Program-made: the position numbers and the translations under genes
Notes under the pieces: model-generated
What the model saw: only the letters and a program-made list of their open reading frames with translations
Database searches by the model: none
Told to the model about the DNA's origin: nothing
In this document: piece by piece, positions 35,643 to 45,938 of the stretch
Position numbering within the stretch: the first letter of the stretch is position 1
Layout of the letters: the number at the start of each line of letters is the position of its first letter
DNA from: Gammaproteobacteria bacterium
GTDB lineage: Bacteria > Pseudomonadota > Gammaproteobacteria > Burkholderiales > Burkholderiaceae_C
NCBI GenBank assembly: GCA_018828125.1
Contig: JAHJWB010000014.1
Span: 62,001 to 126,000 of the forward strand
DNA length: 64,000 bases
Reading direction: 5' to 3'

Positions 35643-38540
35643 TCAGCCCAGCCGTGTCAGCTGATCGCGCAATCTGCCCAGCGTGGTGCCAAAATCGGCC
35701 ACGCGTTTTTTCTCCTGGTCAATCACGGCGGGGGGCGCCTTGGCCACAAAGGCCTCGTTGCCCAGCTTGGCGTTAGCCTTGGTGATTTCGCCGTCGATGC
35801 GGGCGATTTCCTTGGACAAACGGGCCTTTTCGGCCGCCACGTCAATCTCCATGTGCAAGCACATGCGCGCCTCGCCCACCATGGCCACCGGTGCAGCCTG
35901 GGCTGCGGTGGCCCAGTCGCTCTCGTTGTCAAACACCTTGACCTCGCTGAGCTTGGCCAGCGCTTGGAGCACCGGCGCCACGCCGCGCATGAAATCGGTG
36001 TCACCCACCACGTACAGAGGCAGGCGCGTGGATGGCGAGACATTCATCTCGCCCCGCAGCGTGCGGCACGCGTCTACCAGGCCCTTGACGCGGTCCATGT
36101 GCGCAATGGCAGCCTCGTCGATCTTGCTCGGCTGTGCCTCGGGATAGCGGGCGATGCTGACCGAGTCGCCCTTGAGGCCTGCCACCGGCGCCACCGTTTG
36201 CCACAGCGCTTCGGTGATGAACGGAATGATCGGGTGCGCCAGGCGAAGGATGGCTTCCAGTGTGCGGATCAGGGTGCGGCGGGTGGCGCGTTGCTCGGCT
36301 TCGGTGCCGTTCTGGATCTGCACCTTGGCAATCTCCAGGTACCAGTCGCAGAACTCGTTCCACACAAAGTCGTAGATCGTGTTGGCCACGTTGTCCAGGC
36401 GGTACTCGGCAAAGCCCTTGGCCACTTCGGCCTCGGTCTTCTGCAGCAGCGACGCAATCCAGCGGTCGGCCTGGCTGAATGCCATGTAGCCGTGGGCAGG
36501 GCCTCCGGGCTGGCACTCTTCCTTGGTGTGCTCTTTCAGGCCGCAGTCCTGGCCCTCGCAGTTCATCAGCACAAAGCGGCTGGCGTTCCACAGCTTGTTG
36601 CAGAAGTTGCGGTAGCCCTCGCAGCGCTTGCTGTCGAAGTTGATGCTGCGGCCCAGGCTGGCCAGCGCCGCGAAGGTGAAGCGCAGCGCATCGGCACCGT
36701 AGGCCGGAATGCCCTCGGGGAACTCCTTTTGCGTGTTCTTGCGCACCGTGGGTGCGGTCTCGGGCTTGCGCAGGCCGGTGGTGCGCTTGTCCAGCAGCGG
36801 GTCGAGCGCGATGCCGTCGATCAGGTCCACCGGGTCGAGCACGTTGCCCTCGGACTTGGACATCTTCTTGCCCTGCGCGTCGCGCACCAGGCCGTGGATG
36901 TACACATGCTTGAACGGCACGCGGCCCGTGAAGTGCGTGGTCATCATGATCATCCGGGCCACCCAGAAGAAGATGATGTCGTAGCCCGTGACCAGCACGG
37001 TGCTTGGCAGGTAGAGGTTGAAGTCGTCGGTGTCGGCCGTGCCTTGTTCGGGCCAGCCCATGGTGCTAAAGGGCACCAGCGCAGACGAGTACCAGGTGTC
37101 CAGCACGTCCTCATCACGGCTCAGGGTCTTGCCAGGCGCCTTGGCCTGCGCCTCGGCTTCGGTGCGCGCAACGATCACGTTGCCGTCTTCGTCGTACCAG
37201 GCCGGGATCTGGTGGCCCCACCACAGCTGGCGGCTGATGCACCAGTCCTGGATGTTGTTCATCCACTGGTTGTAGGTGTTCACCCAGTTCTCGGGAACAA
37301 AGGTCACCTCGCCGCTGGCCACCGCGTCGATGGCCTTTTGCGCAATGCTCTTACCGGTGGGGTCCTGGTCGGACACCTTGCTCATGGCCACGAACCATTG
37401 GTCGGTCAGCATGGGTTCGATCACCTGGCCGGTGCGGGTGCAGATCGGCACCATGAGCTTGTGCTTCTTCACCTCCACCAGTGCGCCGATGGCTTCAAGG
37501 TCGGCCACCACGGCCTTGCGAGCCACAAAGCGGTCCATGCCCTGGTATTTGGCGGGCGCGTTTTCGTTGATGGTGGCCTGCAGTGTCAGCACCACGATCA
37601 TCGGCAGCTTGTGGCGCTGGCCCACGGCATAGTCGTTCTGGTCGTGAGCGGGGGTGACCTTGACCACACCCGTGCCGAACTCCTTGTCTACATACTCGTC
37701 GGCGATGACTGGAATCTGGCGGTCGCACAGCGGCAGGTTGACCATCTTGCCGATCAGGTGCGTGTAGCGCGCGTCCTCGGGATGCACCATCAGCGCCACA
37801 TCGCCCAGCATGGTTTCAGGTCGCGTGGTGGCCACCGTCAGGCTGCCCGATCCGTCGGCCAGCGGGTAGGCGATGTGCCACAGCGAGCCGTCTTTTTCTT
37901 CGCTCTCGACTTCCAGGTCGGACACGGCGGACTGCAGCTTCGGGTCCCAGTTCACCAGGCGCTTGCCGCGGTAGATCAGGCCCTGCTCGTACAGCCTCAC
38001 GAAGGTGTCGGTCACCACCTTGGACAGCTTGTCGTCCATGGTGAAGTATTCCCGGCTCCAGTCCACGCTGTCGCCCATGCGGCGCATTTGCGTGGTGATG
38101 GTGTTGCCCGACTTTTCCTTCCACTCCCACACCTTGCTCACAAAGTTCTTGCGCGCCTCGGGCGGGGTGGGGCCCATGTCGTAGCGGCTGATGCCTTGTT
38201 CCTGCAGCTGGCGCTCCACCACGATCTGCGTGGCGATGCCCGCGTGGTCGGTGCCGGGCACCCAGACGGTGTTGAAGCCGCGCATGCGGTGGTAGCGCGT
38301 GAGGCTGTCCATGATCGTCTGGTTGAACGCATGGCCCATGTGCAGCGTGCCCGTCACGTTGGGCGGGGGCAGCTGGATCGAGAACGCGGGCTCACCCGCC
38401 TGCGGGGCGCCCGTGCCCCGGTGGCCTGCGGTGCCATATCCGCGCTTTTCCCATTCAGGGCCCCAGTGGGCTTCCAGCGCAGCGGGTTCAAACGACTTGG
38501 ACAGGCTTTCGAGGCCGGGTTGTTGCACAGGCATGTTCAT
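35643..38540 (-). CDS. valS: Valyl-tRNA synthetase
   Basis: A 965-aa class I synthetase. The HIGH-type motif is at 67-70 (GTLHMGH), the KMSKS loop at about 558-562 (KKMSKSEGN), the editing domain is intact in length, and the C-terminal coiled coil ends in the usual Lys/Ala-rich helix. It charges tRNA-Val and proofreads threonine. ATG 38540 is the natural start. The long plus-strand frame over it is an antisense artefact of high GC. Confidence 0.97.
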   Translation of the reverse strand: MNMPVQQPGLESLSKSFEPAALEAHWGPEWEKRGYGTAGHRGTGAPQAGEPAFSIQLPPPNVTGTLHMGHAFNQTIMDSLTRYHRMRGFNTVWVPGTDHAGIATQIVVERQLQEQGISRYDMGPTPPEARKNFVSKVWEWKEKSGNTITTQMRRMGDSVDWSREYFTMDDKLSKVVTDTFVRLYEQGLIYRGKRLVNWDPKLQSAVSDLEVESEEKDGSLWHIAYPLADGSGSLTVATTRPETMLGDVALMVHPEDARYTHLIGKMVNLPLCDRQIPVIADEYVDKEFGTGVVKVTPAHDQNDYAVGQRHKLPMIVVLTLQATINENAPAKYQGMDRFVARKAVVADLEAIGALVEVKKHKLMVPICTRTGQVIEPMLTDQWFVAMSKVSDQDPTGKSIAQKAIDAVASGEVTFVPENWVNTYNQWMNNIQDWCISRQLWWGHQIPAWYDEDGNVIVARTEAEAQAKAPGKTLSRDEDVLDTWYSSALVPFSTMGWPEQGTADTDDFNLYLPSTVLVTGYDIIFFWVARMIMMTTHFTGRVPFKHVYIHGLVRDAQGKKMSKSEGNVLDPVDLIDGIALDPLLDKRTTGLRKPETAPTVRKNTQKEFPEGIPAYGADALRFTFAALASLGRSINFDSKRCEGYRNFCNKLWNASRFVLMNCEGQDCGLKEHTKEECQPGGPAHGYMAFSQADRWIASLLQKTEAEVAKGFAEYRLDNVANTIYDFVWNEFCDWYLEIAKVQIQNGTEAEQRATRRTLIRTLEAILRLAHPIIPFITEALWQTVAPVAGLKGDSVSIARYPEAQPSKIDEAAIAHMDRVKGLVDACRTLRGEMNVSPSTRLPLYVVGDTDFMRGVAPVLQALAKLSEVKVFDNESDWATAAQAAPVAMVGEARMCLHMEIDVAAEKARLSKEIARIDGEITKANAKLGNEAFVAKAPPAVIDQEKKRVADFGTTLGRLRDQLTRLG

Positions 38541-38988
38541 GGGGTGTGGCTATGGTGGAGGCGGCCGCTGGGGCGCCTCGACGGACGGACAAGAGGGTGA
38601 ATCGAGCATTTTAAGGGAGCGCGCCATTGGGGGATGCGCCACGGCGTGAAGCCCCAACCGGCATCCAGCCCAACCGCGGAGGCCAGTGACCGAGGTTGGC
38701 GTGTGGTGGCCGCATCGCTATCCATTTGTTACCTTGATGTTCGAGCGCGACAGGCTCCCGTCCTGATAATCCCGCCCCATGGAGCGAGAGGAGGGCGCGG
38801 CAACGCGAACCACGCTCCATGCGTGAATGCCGGATTACTACTTACAACACGGCTTGCGCAACACAAAACGAGAGATGCTTGGAGAGACGGCGCGGTGCGT
38901 GACAGGGGAGGGATTCCCTCGTTGGGGCGCATGCATTGTTCATCGCTGGCGTTTGTGTTGCCCAGGCCACTACACATCGTCCGAACCC
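38541..38988. other. Intergenic stretch without a recognised gene
   Basis: 448 bases between valS and the divergent M48 protease gene, presumably holding both promoters. I saw no conserved signal or repeat in it. Confidence 0.5.
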
Positions 38989-40845
38989 ATGTCGATTCAA
39001 TCTGCACTCAAATTTGGCCTGGCCAAGGTCTTTGCCTACGCACTGCTTGCACTGTTCCTCATTCCTGCCGTGACCTATGTGTTCACCGGCTACGCCCAAC
39101 GCGACCAGGACACCCGTTTTGTGGAAGGCATCAGCCAGCGCATCGACGCGGACAAGCGCCTTGCTCCGGACGAAAAACAGGCCCGCAAGGACTACTACCG
39201 CAGCAACCCACCGTCCACCATCTGCAGCAGCACCGACCCCGATGCCGAGGACTACCGCGCGGCGATGTGTGAGCGGTATGGCGATGTGTGGCAGTTCCAC
39301 ATGGCGCGCAAGGTGTCGTTGGGCACCCTGGTGGCCAGTGGCGTGTTGCTGTTGGCTGTGCTGGGCTTGGGCGCACTGGCCTTTGTAGACCGCAAGATGC
39401 AATGCGCCAGCTTTGTCGCCGGCTGGCACCTGACCACTTGGGCCAGTGCCGCATCACTGGTGTTGCAAGGCGCCATGGCCGTGTGGTTGTCGTTCTGGGT
39501 AACGGCGGTTTTCTTTCAAAAATATTCACCCAAGCTCATCATCGTGGTGGGGTTGGCGGTGGCCGCCGGTGTGTTTGTGGCGGTGGCGGGCATTTTCAAA
39601 CGGGTGCAGTCCGACAACCGTGCCGTGGGCGAACTGGTGTCCGAAGCCGACGCGCCGATGCTCTGGAAGCGCATCCGCCACATGGCCCAGCGTCTCAAGA
39701 CCGATCCGCCCCAGCATATCGTGGCAGGCATTGATGCCAACTTTTTTGTGACCGAAGCACCGCTGACAGTGGCCGACAAGACACTGACCGGCCGCACGTT
39801 GTTTGTGAGCCTGCCGTTGCTGCGCGTGCTGGACCAGACCGAGGCCGACGCCGTGTTTGGACACGAACTGGCCCACCTGCGCGGGGGCGACACCGAAAGC
39901 AGCGCGCGGCTGGGCCCCAAGCTCGTTCAGTTTGACCACTACCGCCACGCGATCCGAACGGGCGGCCTGTCAGCGGTGGTGTCGCCGGTGCTGGACCTGT
40001 ACCGCACCATTTTCGAGTTTGCCCTGGCGCGCGACAGCCGCGAACGCGAGTTCAAGGCCGACCGCATTGCCGCCAAGCTGGTGTCGCCGGCCGCCATTGC
40101 GCAGTCGCTGGTCAAAATCGCCGCCTACGCGCAATACCGCTACAAGATCGAGGACGAGCTGTTTGGCCGCAACGACCGGCACGACAACACCTCGCTGGGC
40201 ATCGCCGGTTTTGTGGCGCAGGGCCTCACACCTTACGCCGCGTCCGATGATTTTCTGGACGCCATGAAAACGGCCAACGTACCCCATCCGTTTGACTCAC
40301 ACCCCGCCATGCCCGAGCGGCTGCGCAACGTGGGAATGCCGCTGAAAGAACACGACTATGGCGCCATCGCCGTGCGCAAGCCCGCCGCCACCTGGGTGCA
40401 GGAGATCCTGACGGCCGACGCGATTGAACAGCGCCTGTGGAGCGACTACGAGCAGCAGTTCGCGCAAGACCACGAACGCAGCCTGGCATACCGTTACGAG
40501 CCCGCCAACGACCAGGAGCGCGCTCTGGTGCTGCAATACTTTCCGCCCGTGGTGTTTGCGCTGAAAGGGGATGACACGGTGGAAGTCAGCATCGACGGCA
40601 TCAAGACATCCGCCGACGACACCACCGTGTTCTGGGATGCCGTGAAGGCCCTGGAGTTCAAGGAAAGCAGCTTTGGCAACGCCCTGGTCGTGACCCATCC
40701 CGAGAAAAACGCCCTGGGCCTGGGCGCCAAGACCAGCAAGATCAAGCTACCAGGGCTGAAGAAGGACAAGGACGAGTTCAACGCCGTGGTGGGCGCGTAC
40801 TGGCAGCGGCACCAGATCATGCGGGCGCACCAGCTGGAGGCCTGA
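38989..40845 (+). CDS. Membrane M48-family metallopeptidase
   Basis: A 618-aa zinc protease. Four hydrophobic helices lie in the N-terminal 210 residues, then the peptidase domain with the zinc motif HELAH (His 292 and 296, Glu 293) and the third ligand Glu at about 354 in REREFKADRIAAK. Peptidase M48 proteins such as HtpX and Ste24 act in membrane protein quality control. This one is longer than HtpX and carries a C-terminal soluble region (about 430-618) of unknown role. ATG 38989 was chosen because the first helix follows directly; the longer frame upstream is not convincing. Confidence 0.88.
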   Translation: MSIQSALKFGLAKVFAYALLALFLIPAVTYVFTGYAQRDQDTRFVEGISQRIDADKRLAPDEKQARKDYYRSNPPSTICSSTDPDAEDYRAAMCERYGDVWQFHMARKVSLGTLVASGVLLLAVLGLGALAFVDRKMQCASFVAGWHLTTWASAASLVLQGAMAVWLSFWVTAVFFQKYSPKLIIVVGLAVAAGVFVAVAGIFKRVQSDNRAVGELVSEADAPMLWKRIRHMAQRLKTDPPQHIVAGIDANFFVTEAPLTVADKTLTGRTLFVSLPLLRVLDQTEADAVFGHELAHLRGGDTESSARLGPKLVQFDHYRHAIRTGGLSAVVSPVLDLYRTIFEFALARDSREREFKADRIAAKLVSPAAIAQSLVKIAAYAQYRYKIEDELFGRNDRHDNTSLGIAGFVAQGLTPYAASDDFLDAMKTANVPHPFDSHPAMPERLRNVGMPLKEHDYGAIAVRKPAATWVQEILTADAIEQRLWSDYEQQFAQDHERSLAYRYEPANDQERALVLQYFPPVVFALKGDDTVEVSIDGIKTSADDTTVFWDAVKALEFKESSFGNALVVTHPEKNALGLGAKTSKIKLPGLKKDKDEFNAVVGAYWQRHQIMRAHQLEA

Positions 40846-40882
40846 TCTGCCACGTGGCGTCAGGTCTATGGCAAACGGTTGG

Positions 40883-40938
40883 TATCAAATGTATAGCTAC
40901 CAGCGCTTGATGGATAAGCGCTAGATGCCTTTTTGACC
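40883..40938 (+). repeat. Hairpin repeat family A, copy 8
   Basis: GTATAGCTACCAGCGCTTGA and GATAAGCGCTAGATG then TTTTTGACC; between the convergent M48 and VOC genes. Confidence 0.9.
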
Positions 40939-40989
40939 ATATTTTTTCAGCCCAAAAGAAGAGATCGGCGGCTAAGGAAGTGAGGCCGA

Positions 40990-41610
40990 TCAGTTCTTGG
41001 CAAATTCCGGCCGGTCGTTCTGTTGCGGCTTCAGCGGCTCGGCTGCCTTGCCCTCCGCACGCTCCTTGCGCCATTGCTCCTTGCGGGCCGTCCACTCGTT
41101 CAGGCGGGTGTGGGCCACAGTGCTGTCCTTGGCCATGGCTTCTTCGTTGGCCAGCTGCGCGGTCAGTTCCAGGCGGATGCCGTTGGGGTCAAAGAAGTAG
41201 ATGCTCTTGAAGATGTGGTGATCGGTCACGCCCAGCACCTCGATGCCAAAGGCTTCCAGCCGCGCCTTGGTGTTCTCCAGCTCCCGCACGGTGTCCACGC
41301 GGAACGAGATGTGGTTGACCCACAGGGGCGTGTTGGGCGATGGCTCTGCCTTCACATCGTCACCCAGGTCAAAGAAGGCGATGAACGAACCGTCCTTCAA
41401 GCGGAAGAAGAAGTGCGTGTAGGGGCAGTATTCGCCCGTGCTGGGCACGTAGTCGCTCTGGATGATGTGGTACAGCGGCAGACCCAGGATGTCTTCGTAG
41501 AACTGGCGCGTTTCCTCTGCGTCGCGTGCCTTGTAGGCGTAGTGGTGCAACTGCTGGATGGCGGCGGGCGTGGGCAGGGTGGCCAATTCGGGCTTCAGGG
41601 CGGCGGTCAT
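40990..41610 (-). CDS. VOC-family (glyoxalase/dioxygenase fold) protein
   Basis: A 206-aa protein with the two beta-alpha-beta modules of the vicinal oxygen chelate fold: HHYAYKARDAEETRQFYEDILG then HISFRVDTVRELE and SIYFFDPNGIRLEL. Metal ligands are likely the His in each module and the Glu of RLEL. The Lys/Arg/Glu-rich C-terminal tail (about 160-206) is unusual. Such proteins include dioxygenases, lyases and resistance proteins; the role here is unknown. Confidence 0.82.
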   Translation of the reverse strand: MTAALKPELATLPTPAAIQQLHHYAYKARDAEETRQFYEDILGLPLYHIIQSDYVPSTGEYCPYTHFFFRLKDGSFIAFFDLGDDVKAEPSPNTPLWVNHISFRVDTVRELENTKARLEAFGIEVLGVTDHHIFKSIYFFDPNGIRLELTAQLANEEAMAKDSTVAHTRLNEWTARKEQWRKERAEGKAAEPLKPQQNDRPEFAKN

Positions 41611-41824
41611 GCAAAGTCTCCTTACATTGATTTTTGCAATTCTACTATTCGTAATTGATTTACGTTAAGTTAATTTTTTTGATGGCGAGTTGCGGTACAT
41701 TTCGCCCTCATTCCTTTCTTCCCTGAGGTATTCGTCCGATGCGTCTGTAAGCCCCTCTCAAGCCTTTCCCCTGTTTGCCCGTGCCGGGCCAGGCGGTTGC
41801 ATGTCTTGTCTGGAGTGCTTTTGC

Positions 41825-43576
41825 ATGGCGACACCTTCATCACGGGGCGATTTTGCCCATGGCAGCGGGAGCGCTGTTACAGCCTCGACGGCTGCCTTCC
41901 CTGCTCCGTCCTCTATTGCCGCCACCCGAAGTGCGGCTTTGTCTGCTGGCCCAGTTGTCCTGCAGTTCCACGACGTTACCTTCAGCTTGCCTGACGGGCA
42001 GGCCCTGTGGGCACGCCCGCTGAATGTGGCCCTGGGCCAAGGCGTGATCGGCTTGGTGGGCGCCAACGGCAGCGGCAAAAGCGTTTTCTTGCAACTTGCG
42101 CAGCGCATGCTGCAGCCTGCCAGCGGTGTGGTGGTGGGCAGCCCGTCCCTGCACGCGGTGGCGCAGGAGGTCGGTGCTGCACCTTCGGCCACTGTCGCCG
42201 ATATTGCGGGCCTGGGCCCCGTTCTGGGCGCACTCGCCCGATTGGAGGCGGGGCAGGGAACGTCCGACGATCTGCTTCTGGCCGATGGGCGGTGGGACTT
42301 GTCATCACGCTGGCAGCAGGCACTGAGCGCGCTGGGATTGGGCCAGTTGTCGCAGGGATACGCGGCGCAGCAACTGAGCGGCGGCGAGCGCATGCGGGTG
42401 GCGCTGGCGGGGGCATTCCTCTCGGGCGCAGATCTGCTGGTGTTGGATGAACCCACTAACCACCTGGACCGGCCGGGTCGGCGCTGGCTGCAGGAGTCGC
42501 TGGCGCAGTGGCGGGGGTGCGTGCTGGTGGCCAGCCACGACCGCGAGCTGCTGGAGGCGGTGAACAGCATTGTTGCTTTGTCCACTGCAGGCGTGCAGCG
42601 CTACGGTGGAAGCTGGTCCTTGTATCAGTCACAACGCCTGGCCGAAGCCGCTGCAGCGCAGGCTGCGCTGGACCATGCCCGCACCGAGCGAGAGCGGGGC
42701 GCGCGGGTGCGGCAGCGTGAACACGATGCGCAACAAAGCCGTGCAGCGCGGGGGCGCGAAGCGGGGCGCACGGCCAACCAGGCGTCCATCCTGCTGGACC
42801 GCAAGAAGAACAATGCGCAGGCCTATGCCGGGCGTGAGCGCGAGCGGCGAGAGCAGGAGCGCCAGCGGCTGGACGAGGCGGTGCGCGAAGCGGCGCTCCG
42901 CGTGCCCGACCAGGCGGCCATGGTACTTGTGCTGCCACAGAGCGCAGTGCCCGCTGGCAAGGAGGTGCTTGCGTTCGAGCAGGTGTGTGTACCTTACGCG
43001 ACGCCAGGTTTTCCGGCGCTGAACGGGGTCTGGAGCGGACCCTTGCGCATTGCCATCACCGGCCCCAACGGTTGTGGCAAGAGCAGTCTGCTGCGCCTCA
43101 TCGCCAACCCGGATAGTGTGGCTGCGGGGAGGGTGCACTGCGGTGTGCGGGCAGCATGGCTGGACCAGCACAACGCCGCGTTGCTACCGCCGCAATGCAG
43201 CGTGCTTGAACGTCTTCAGACGCTTGGCTCACCCCTGCCAGAATCGGCGTTGCGCACCCACTTGGCCCAGTTGGGGCTGGGTACGGACAAGGTGCTGCTC
43301 CCGGCCGGTCTGCTTAGCGGCGGGGAGCGTATCAAGGCCGCGCTGGCCTGCGCTCTGTGGGCGGGAGAGCCTGCGCAGATGCTGCTGCTCGATGAACCCA
43401 CCAACCACCTGGATGTGGATGCGATCGAAGCGCTGCAGGCCGCGTTACGAGGCTTCACGGGTGCCTTGGCGGTGGTATCGCACGACATCACGTTTCTGCG
43501 CGCACTTCAACCTGATGTTGTGTGGGCTTGGCAGCCCCAAGGCTGGGATCTGGATGCGTCTCTGGTGGCCGCCTGA
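41825..43576 (+). CDS. ABC-F family ATPase (no membrane domain)
   Basis: A 583-aa protein with two ATP-binding cassettes: Walker A at about 78 (GANGSGKS) and about 412 (GPNGCGKS), signatures LSGGERMRVALA and LSGGERIKAALA, Walker B LLVLDEPTNHLD and LLLDEPTNHLD. It has no membrane helices, so it belongs to ABC-F proteins that act on ribosomes rather than as transporters; an Arg/Glu-rich linker of the expected kind lies between the cassettes. ATG 41825 has a GGAG site upstream. Neighbours give no clue. Translation regulation or antibiotic resistance are possible roles. Confidence 0.9.
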   Translation: MATPSSRGDFAHGSGSAVTASTAAFPAPSSIAATRSAALSAGPVVLQFHDVTFSLPDGQALWARPLNVALGQGVIGLVGANGSGKSVFLQLAQRMLQPASGVVVGSPSLHAVAQEVGAAPSATVADIAGLGPVLGALARLEAGQGTSDDLLLADGRWDLSSRWQQALSALGLGQLSQGYAAQQLSGGERMRVALAGAFLSGADLLVLDEPTNHLDRPGRRWLQESLAQWRGCVLVASHDRELLEAVNSIVALSTAGVQRYGGSWSLYQSQRLAEAAAAQAALDHARTERERGARVRQREHDAQQSRAARGREAGRTANQASILLDRKKNNAQAYAGRERERREQERQRLDEAVREAALRVPDQAAMVLVLPQSAVPAGKEVLAFEQVCVPYATPGFPALNGVWSGPLRIAITGPNGCGKSSLLRLIANPDSVAAGRVHCGVRAAWLDQHNAALLPPQCSVLERLQTLGSPLPESALRTHLAQLGLGTDKVLLPAGLLSGGERIKAALACALWAGEPAQMLLLDEPTNHLDVDAIEALQAALRGFTGALAVVSHDITFLRALQPDVVWAWQPQGWDLDASLVAA

Positions 43577-43598
43577 CGCGTTTGGCCACAGAGCGCGC

Positions 43599-43639
43599 TC
43601 ATAAAAAAATCACCCACTGCATGACTGCAGTGGGTGATT
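43599..43639 (-). terminator. Strong terminator of the yceI operon
   Basis: A perfect 14-base-pair hairpin (AATCACCCACTGCA with TGCAGTGGGTGATT, loop of four). On the minus strand it runs straight into seven Ts, so it ends the b561/YceI operon. On the plus strand there is no T-tract, but it may still slow transcription from the ABC-F gene. Confidence 0.9.
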
Positions 43640-43698
43640 CTTGCGCCAAGCGTGAAGGCCGCGCCCTGCGGGCGAGCAGCCTGCCGCCTGCCAATGAA

Positions 43699-44277
43699 TT
43701 ACTGCTTCACGGCTTCGATCTGCACGACCAGGCGCACGTTCTTGGGGAAGCCCCATTCCACGCCGTAGTTCATGCCCCACTGGGTGCGGTCGATGGTGGC
43801 TTCAAAGTCGCCGCCACACACTTCGCGCTTGAGCATGGGGCTGTCGTAGCAGTTGAACTGCGTGGCCTTCAGCGTGATGGGCGCGGTCTTGCCCAGCAGC
43901 GTCAGCTGGCCGGTCACTTCGCTGACCTTGTCGCCGTTGAAGCTGAACTTGTCAGACACGAACTTGATGGTGGGGTGCTTGGCAGCGTCGAACAGGTCGG
44001 CGCTTTGCAGGTGCTTGTCAAACGGGGGCGTGCCGGTGTTGACCGAGGTCGTGTCGATGGTGATGTCCACCTTGCCGGTCTTGGCGGCACGGTCAAATTC
44101 CACGGTGCCCTGCTTCTTGTCGAAACGGCCACGGTTGGTGGTGGCGCCAAAGTGGCTGATCTCGAACGTCACAAAGGTGTGCGTAGGGTCGATAGCGTAG
44201 GTGGCAGCCTGGGCTGCGCCCGCAGTCATGGCGGTGGCGGCGGCCACTGCGAACAGGGAAACGAGGGATTTGCGCAT
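43699..44277 (-). CDS. YceI-family periplasmic protein, copy 2
   Basis: A 192-aa exported protein with signal peptide (about 1-24, ending AQA) and the YceI lipocalin-like beta-barrel: YAIDPTHTFVTFEISHFG and WGMNYGVEWG. Known family members bind polyisoprenoid lipids such as octaprenol or ubiquinone. It follows a second yceI and cytochrome b561 in one operon and is followed by a strong terminator. Confidence 0.93.
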   Translation of the reverse strand: MRKSLVSLFAVAAATAMTAGAAQAATYAIDPTHTFVTFEISHFGATTNRGRFDKKQGTVEFDRAAKTGKVDITIDTTSVNTGTPPFDKHLQSADLFDAAKHPTIKFVSDKFSFNGDKVSEVTGQLTLLGKTAPITLKATQFNCYDSPMLKREVCGGDFEATIDRTQWGMNYGVEWGFPKNVRLVVQIEAVKQ

Positions 44278-44349
44278 GGGTGAAAACTCCTGAAAAAAGA
44301 GACAAAAAAAAGGAAAAGGAAGGTGCTGCGAAAAAGAGCGCGCGGTGCG

Positions 44350-44925
44350 TCAGAGCTTGCCCACGCCGGTCAGCGCGAGCTTGAACTTAACCGTCACGTC
44401 ATCGGCCACCATGGAGGTGTCGGCCCATTCGTTTTCGCCGATCTTGAATGCCAGGCGCTTGATGGGCAGGGTGCCAGTGGCGGTGGTGGTCGAGCCGCTC
44501 TGGGTCAACGTCACGGGCACCACCACGTTCTGGGCATTGCCCTTGATGGTGAGCTTGCCCGCGACTTCAAACTTGCCTGCGCCAAGCGCCTTGATGGCTG
44601 ACGACTCGAATTGGGCCTGTGGAAACTTGGGAACGTTGAACCAGGCGGGCTTGGGAAGTTCGGCATCCGTCTCGCGTGAGCCCAGGGTGGCACTGCCGGT
44701 GTCCACGGTGAAGTTGATCTTGCTGGTGGCCAGCTTGGCGGGGTCAAACGCCACCTGGGCGCTGAACTTCTTGAAATGCCCCTCCAGTGGCACACCCATC
44801 TGGCGTGCGGTGAATTGCACCTCGCTTTGTGCGGGCACCAGTTGTTGCTGGGCGAGGGCGGCCTGGGCGCTCACTGCCAAGGCTACGCCCAGCAGGATGC
44901 GGGACAGGGAGGAAGACAGGTTCAT
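44350..44925 (-). CDS. YceI-family periplasmic protein, copy 1
   Basis: A 191-aa YceI-like protein with signal peptide (about 1-25) and barrel segments (SEVQFTARQMGVPLEGHFKK, IKRLAFKIGENEWAD). Less similar to classic YceI than the downstream copy. ATG 44925 was chosen because the signal peptide begins there. The two paralogues probably work with the b561 protein in the periplasm. Confidence 0.9.
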   Translation of the reverse strand: MNLSSSLSRILLGVALAVSAQAALAQQQLVPAQSEVQFTARQMGVPLEGHFKKFSAQVAFDPAKLATSKINFTVDTGSATLGSRETDAELPKPAWFNVPKFPQAQFESSAIKALGAGKFEVAGKLTIKGNAQNVVVPVTLTQSGSTTTATGTLPIKRLAFKIGENEWADTSMVADDVTVKFKLALTGVGKL

Positions 44926-44988
44926 GGAAGCTCCGTAAATCACAGGGGGATCAGAAAGGATCAAAAAAATGCGGGGGCTGCAGCCGGC

Positions 44989-45558
44989 TCAGCGCTTGCC
45001 GGGCAACATGCGGGCAAGCAAGCCGTCGCGGTCGATGAAGTGGTGTTTGAGCGCTGCAGCCACGTGCAGGACCACGAGGCCCGCCATGGTGAAGGCTGTG
45101 TACTGGTGCCAAGGCTTGATGGCTTCTGCCAATTCTTTGCTCACCGGTACAAAGTCGGGCAACTGCCACAGACCCAGAAACACGATGGGAAACCCGGCGG
45201 CCGAGCTGTAGGCCCAGCCAATCAGCGGCACCGCAAAGAACAGCACGTAAAGCAGAAAGTGGGTGCCGTGGTGCGCCAGCTTTTGCCAGGCGGGCATGGC
45301 GGCTTCTATCGCACTGGGCAGCGCTGGCGGGCGGTGGGTGGCGCGCCAAAGGAGGCGCAAGGCAGACAGCACCAGCAGCGTGACCCCGGCCCATTTGTGC
45401 CAGTTGTACAGCTTCAGGCGCTGCGGCGAGAACGGCAGCCCGGTCATGTAGATGCCGACGCCGAACAGGCTGATCAGTGCCAGACCCAGCACCCAGTGCA
45501 AAACGATGGCGGTGCGCGTGTAGCGGCGGGGGGCAGCAGTGGTGGAGGAAGCGGTCAT
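44989..45558 (-). CDS. Cytochrome b561
   Basis: A 189-aa membrane protein with four helices and the histidines of the b561 haem ligands (AIVLHWVLG, YNWHKWAG, HHGTHFLLY and LVVLHVAAALKHHF). Such proteins pass electrons between quinol and periplasmic partners. First gene of the operon with two yceI genes, like E. coli yceJ-yceI. The ATG at 45558 starts near the first helix. Confidence 0.93.
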   Translation of the reverse strand: MTASSTTAAPRRYTRTAIVLHWVLGLALISLFGVGIYMTGLPFSPQRLKLYNWHKWAGVTLLVLSALRLLWRATHRPPALPSAIEAAMPAWQKLAHHGTHFLLYVLFFAVPLIGWAYSSAAGFPIVFLGLWQLPDFVPVSKELAEAIKPWHQYTAFTMAGLVVLHVAAALKHHFIDRDGLLARMLPGKR

Positions 45559-45938
45559 CGGATCAGGGTGGCAGGAAGGCGGAAACAATGCAGGTGCCGG
45601 GGCACTGAGCGATCGGCTGCATCGCAGCTAAGGCTTGCCAAATGTTGGAGCAGTGTAGGAAGCCGGTGCTGTACGTGGCTTCAGGCGGATTGATGCTTCA
45701 ATTCAAAAAAACTGAATTGATAGGGCCTGAGCGCTCAAAGTTCCCCAACGCTGTGCAAAACAATGGCGGCTGCTACAGGGCGGTGCAGCAGCGGGCCCCA
45801 CCGGTCTCTATTGGTGCTGCGAATTGCGACGACGGTTAACCGAACGTTTGGAAGGCATACGCTATCGAAGGCGGGACCGTGGCGTTCAGCGAGCCCCCGC
45901 GTTTGCCATGTTTCCACCCAAAGAGGGTGGCGCATGTT
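45559..45938. other. Intergenic stretch without a recognised gene
   Basis: 380 bases between the b561 start and the 3' end of hemY. A weak remnant resembling repeat family A (AATTGATAGG at 45714) is too degenerate to count. Nothing else seen. Confidence 0.45.

Noticed and set aside
34710-38600. 1296-codon plus-strand frame opposite valS and galU
   Set aside because: It is the antisense of two well-recognised genes and exists because high third-position GC removes stops; its translation is His/Gly/Gln-rich with no domain.
43599-43639. Hairpin as plus-strand terminator of the ABC-F gene
   Set aside because: The T-tract exists only on the minus strand, so the element belongs to the yceI operon.
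45710-45745. Possible thirteenth copy of repeat family A
   Set aside because: Only AATTGATAGG and a GAGCGCTC core are recognisable; both hairpin arms are missing.
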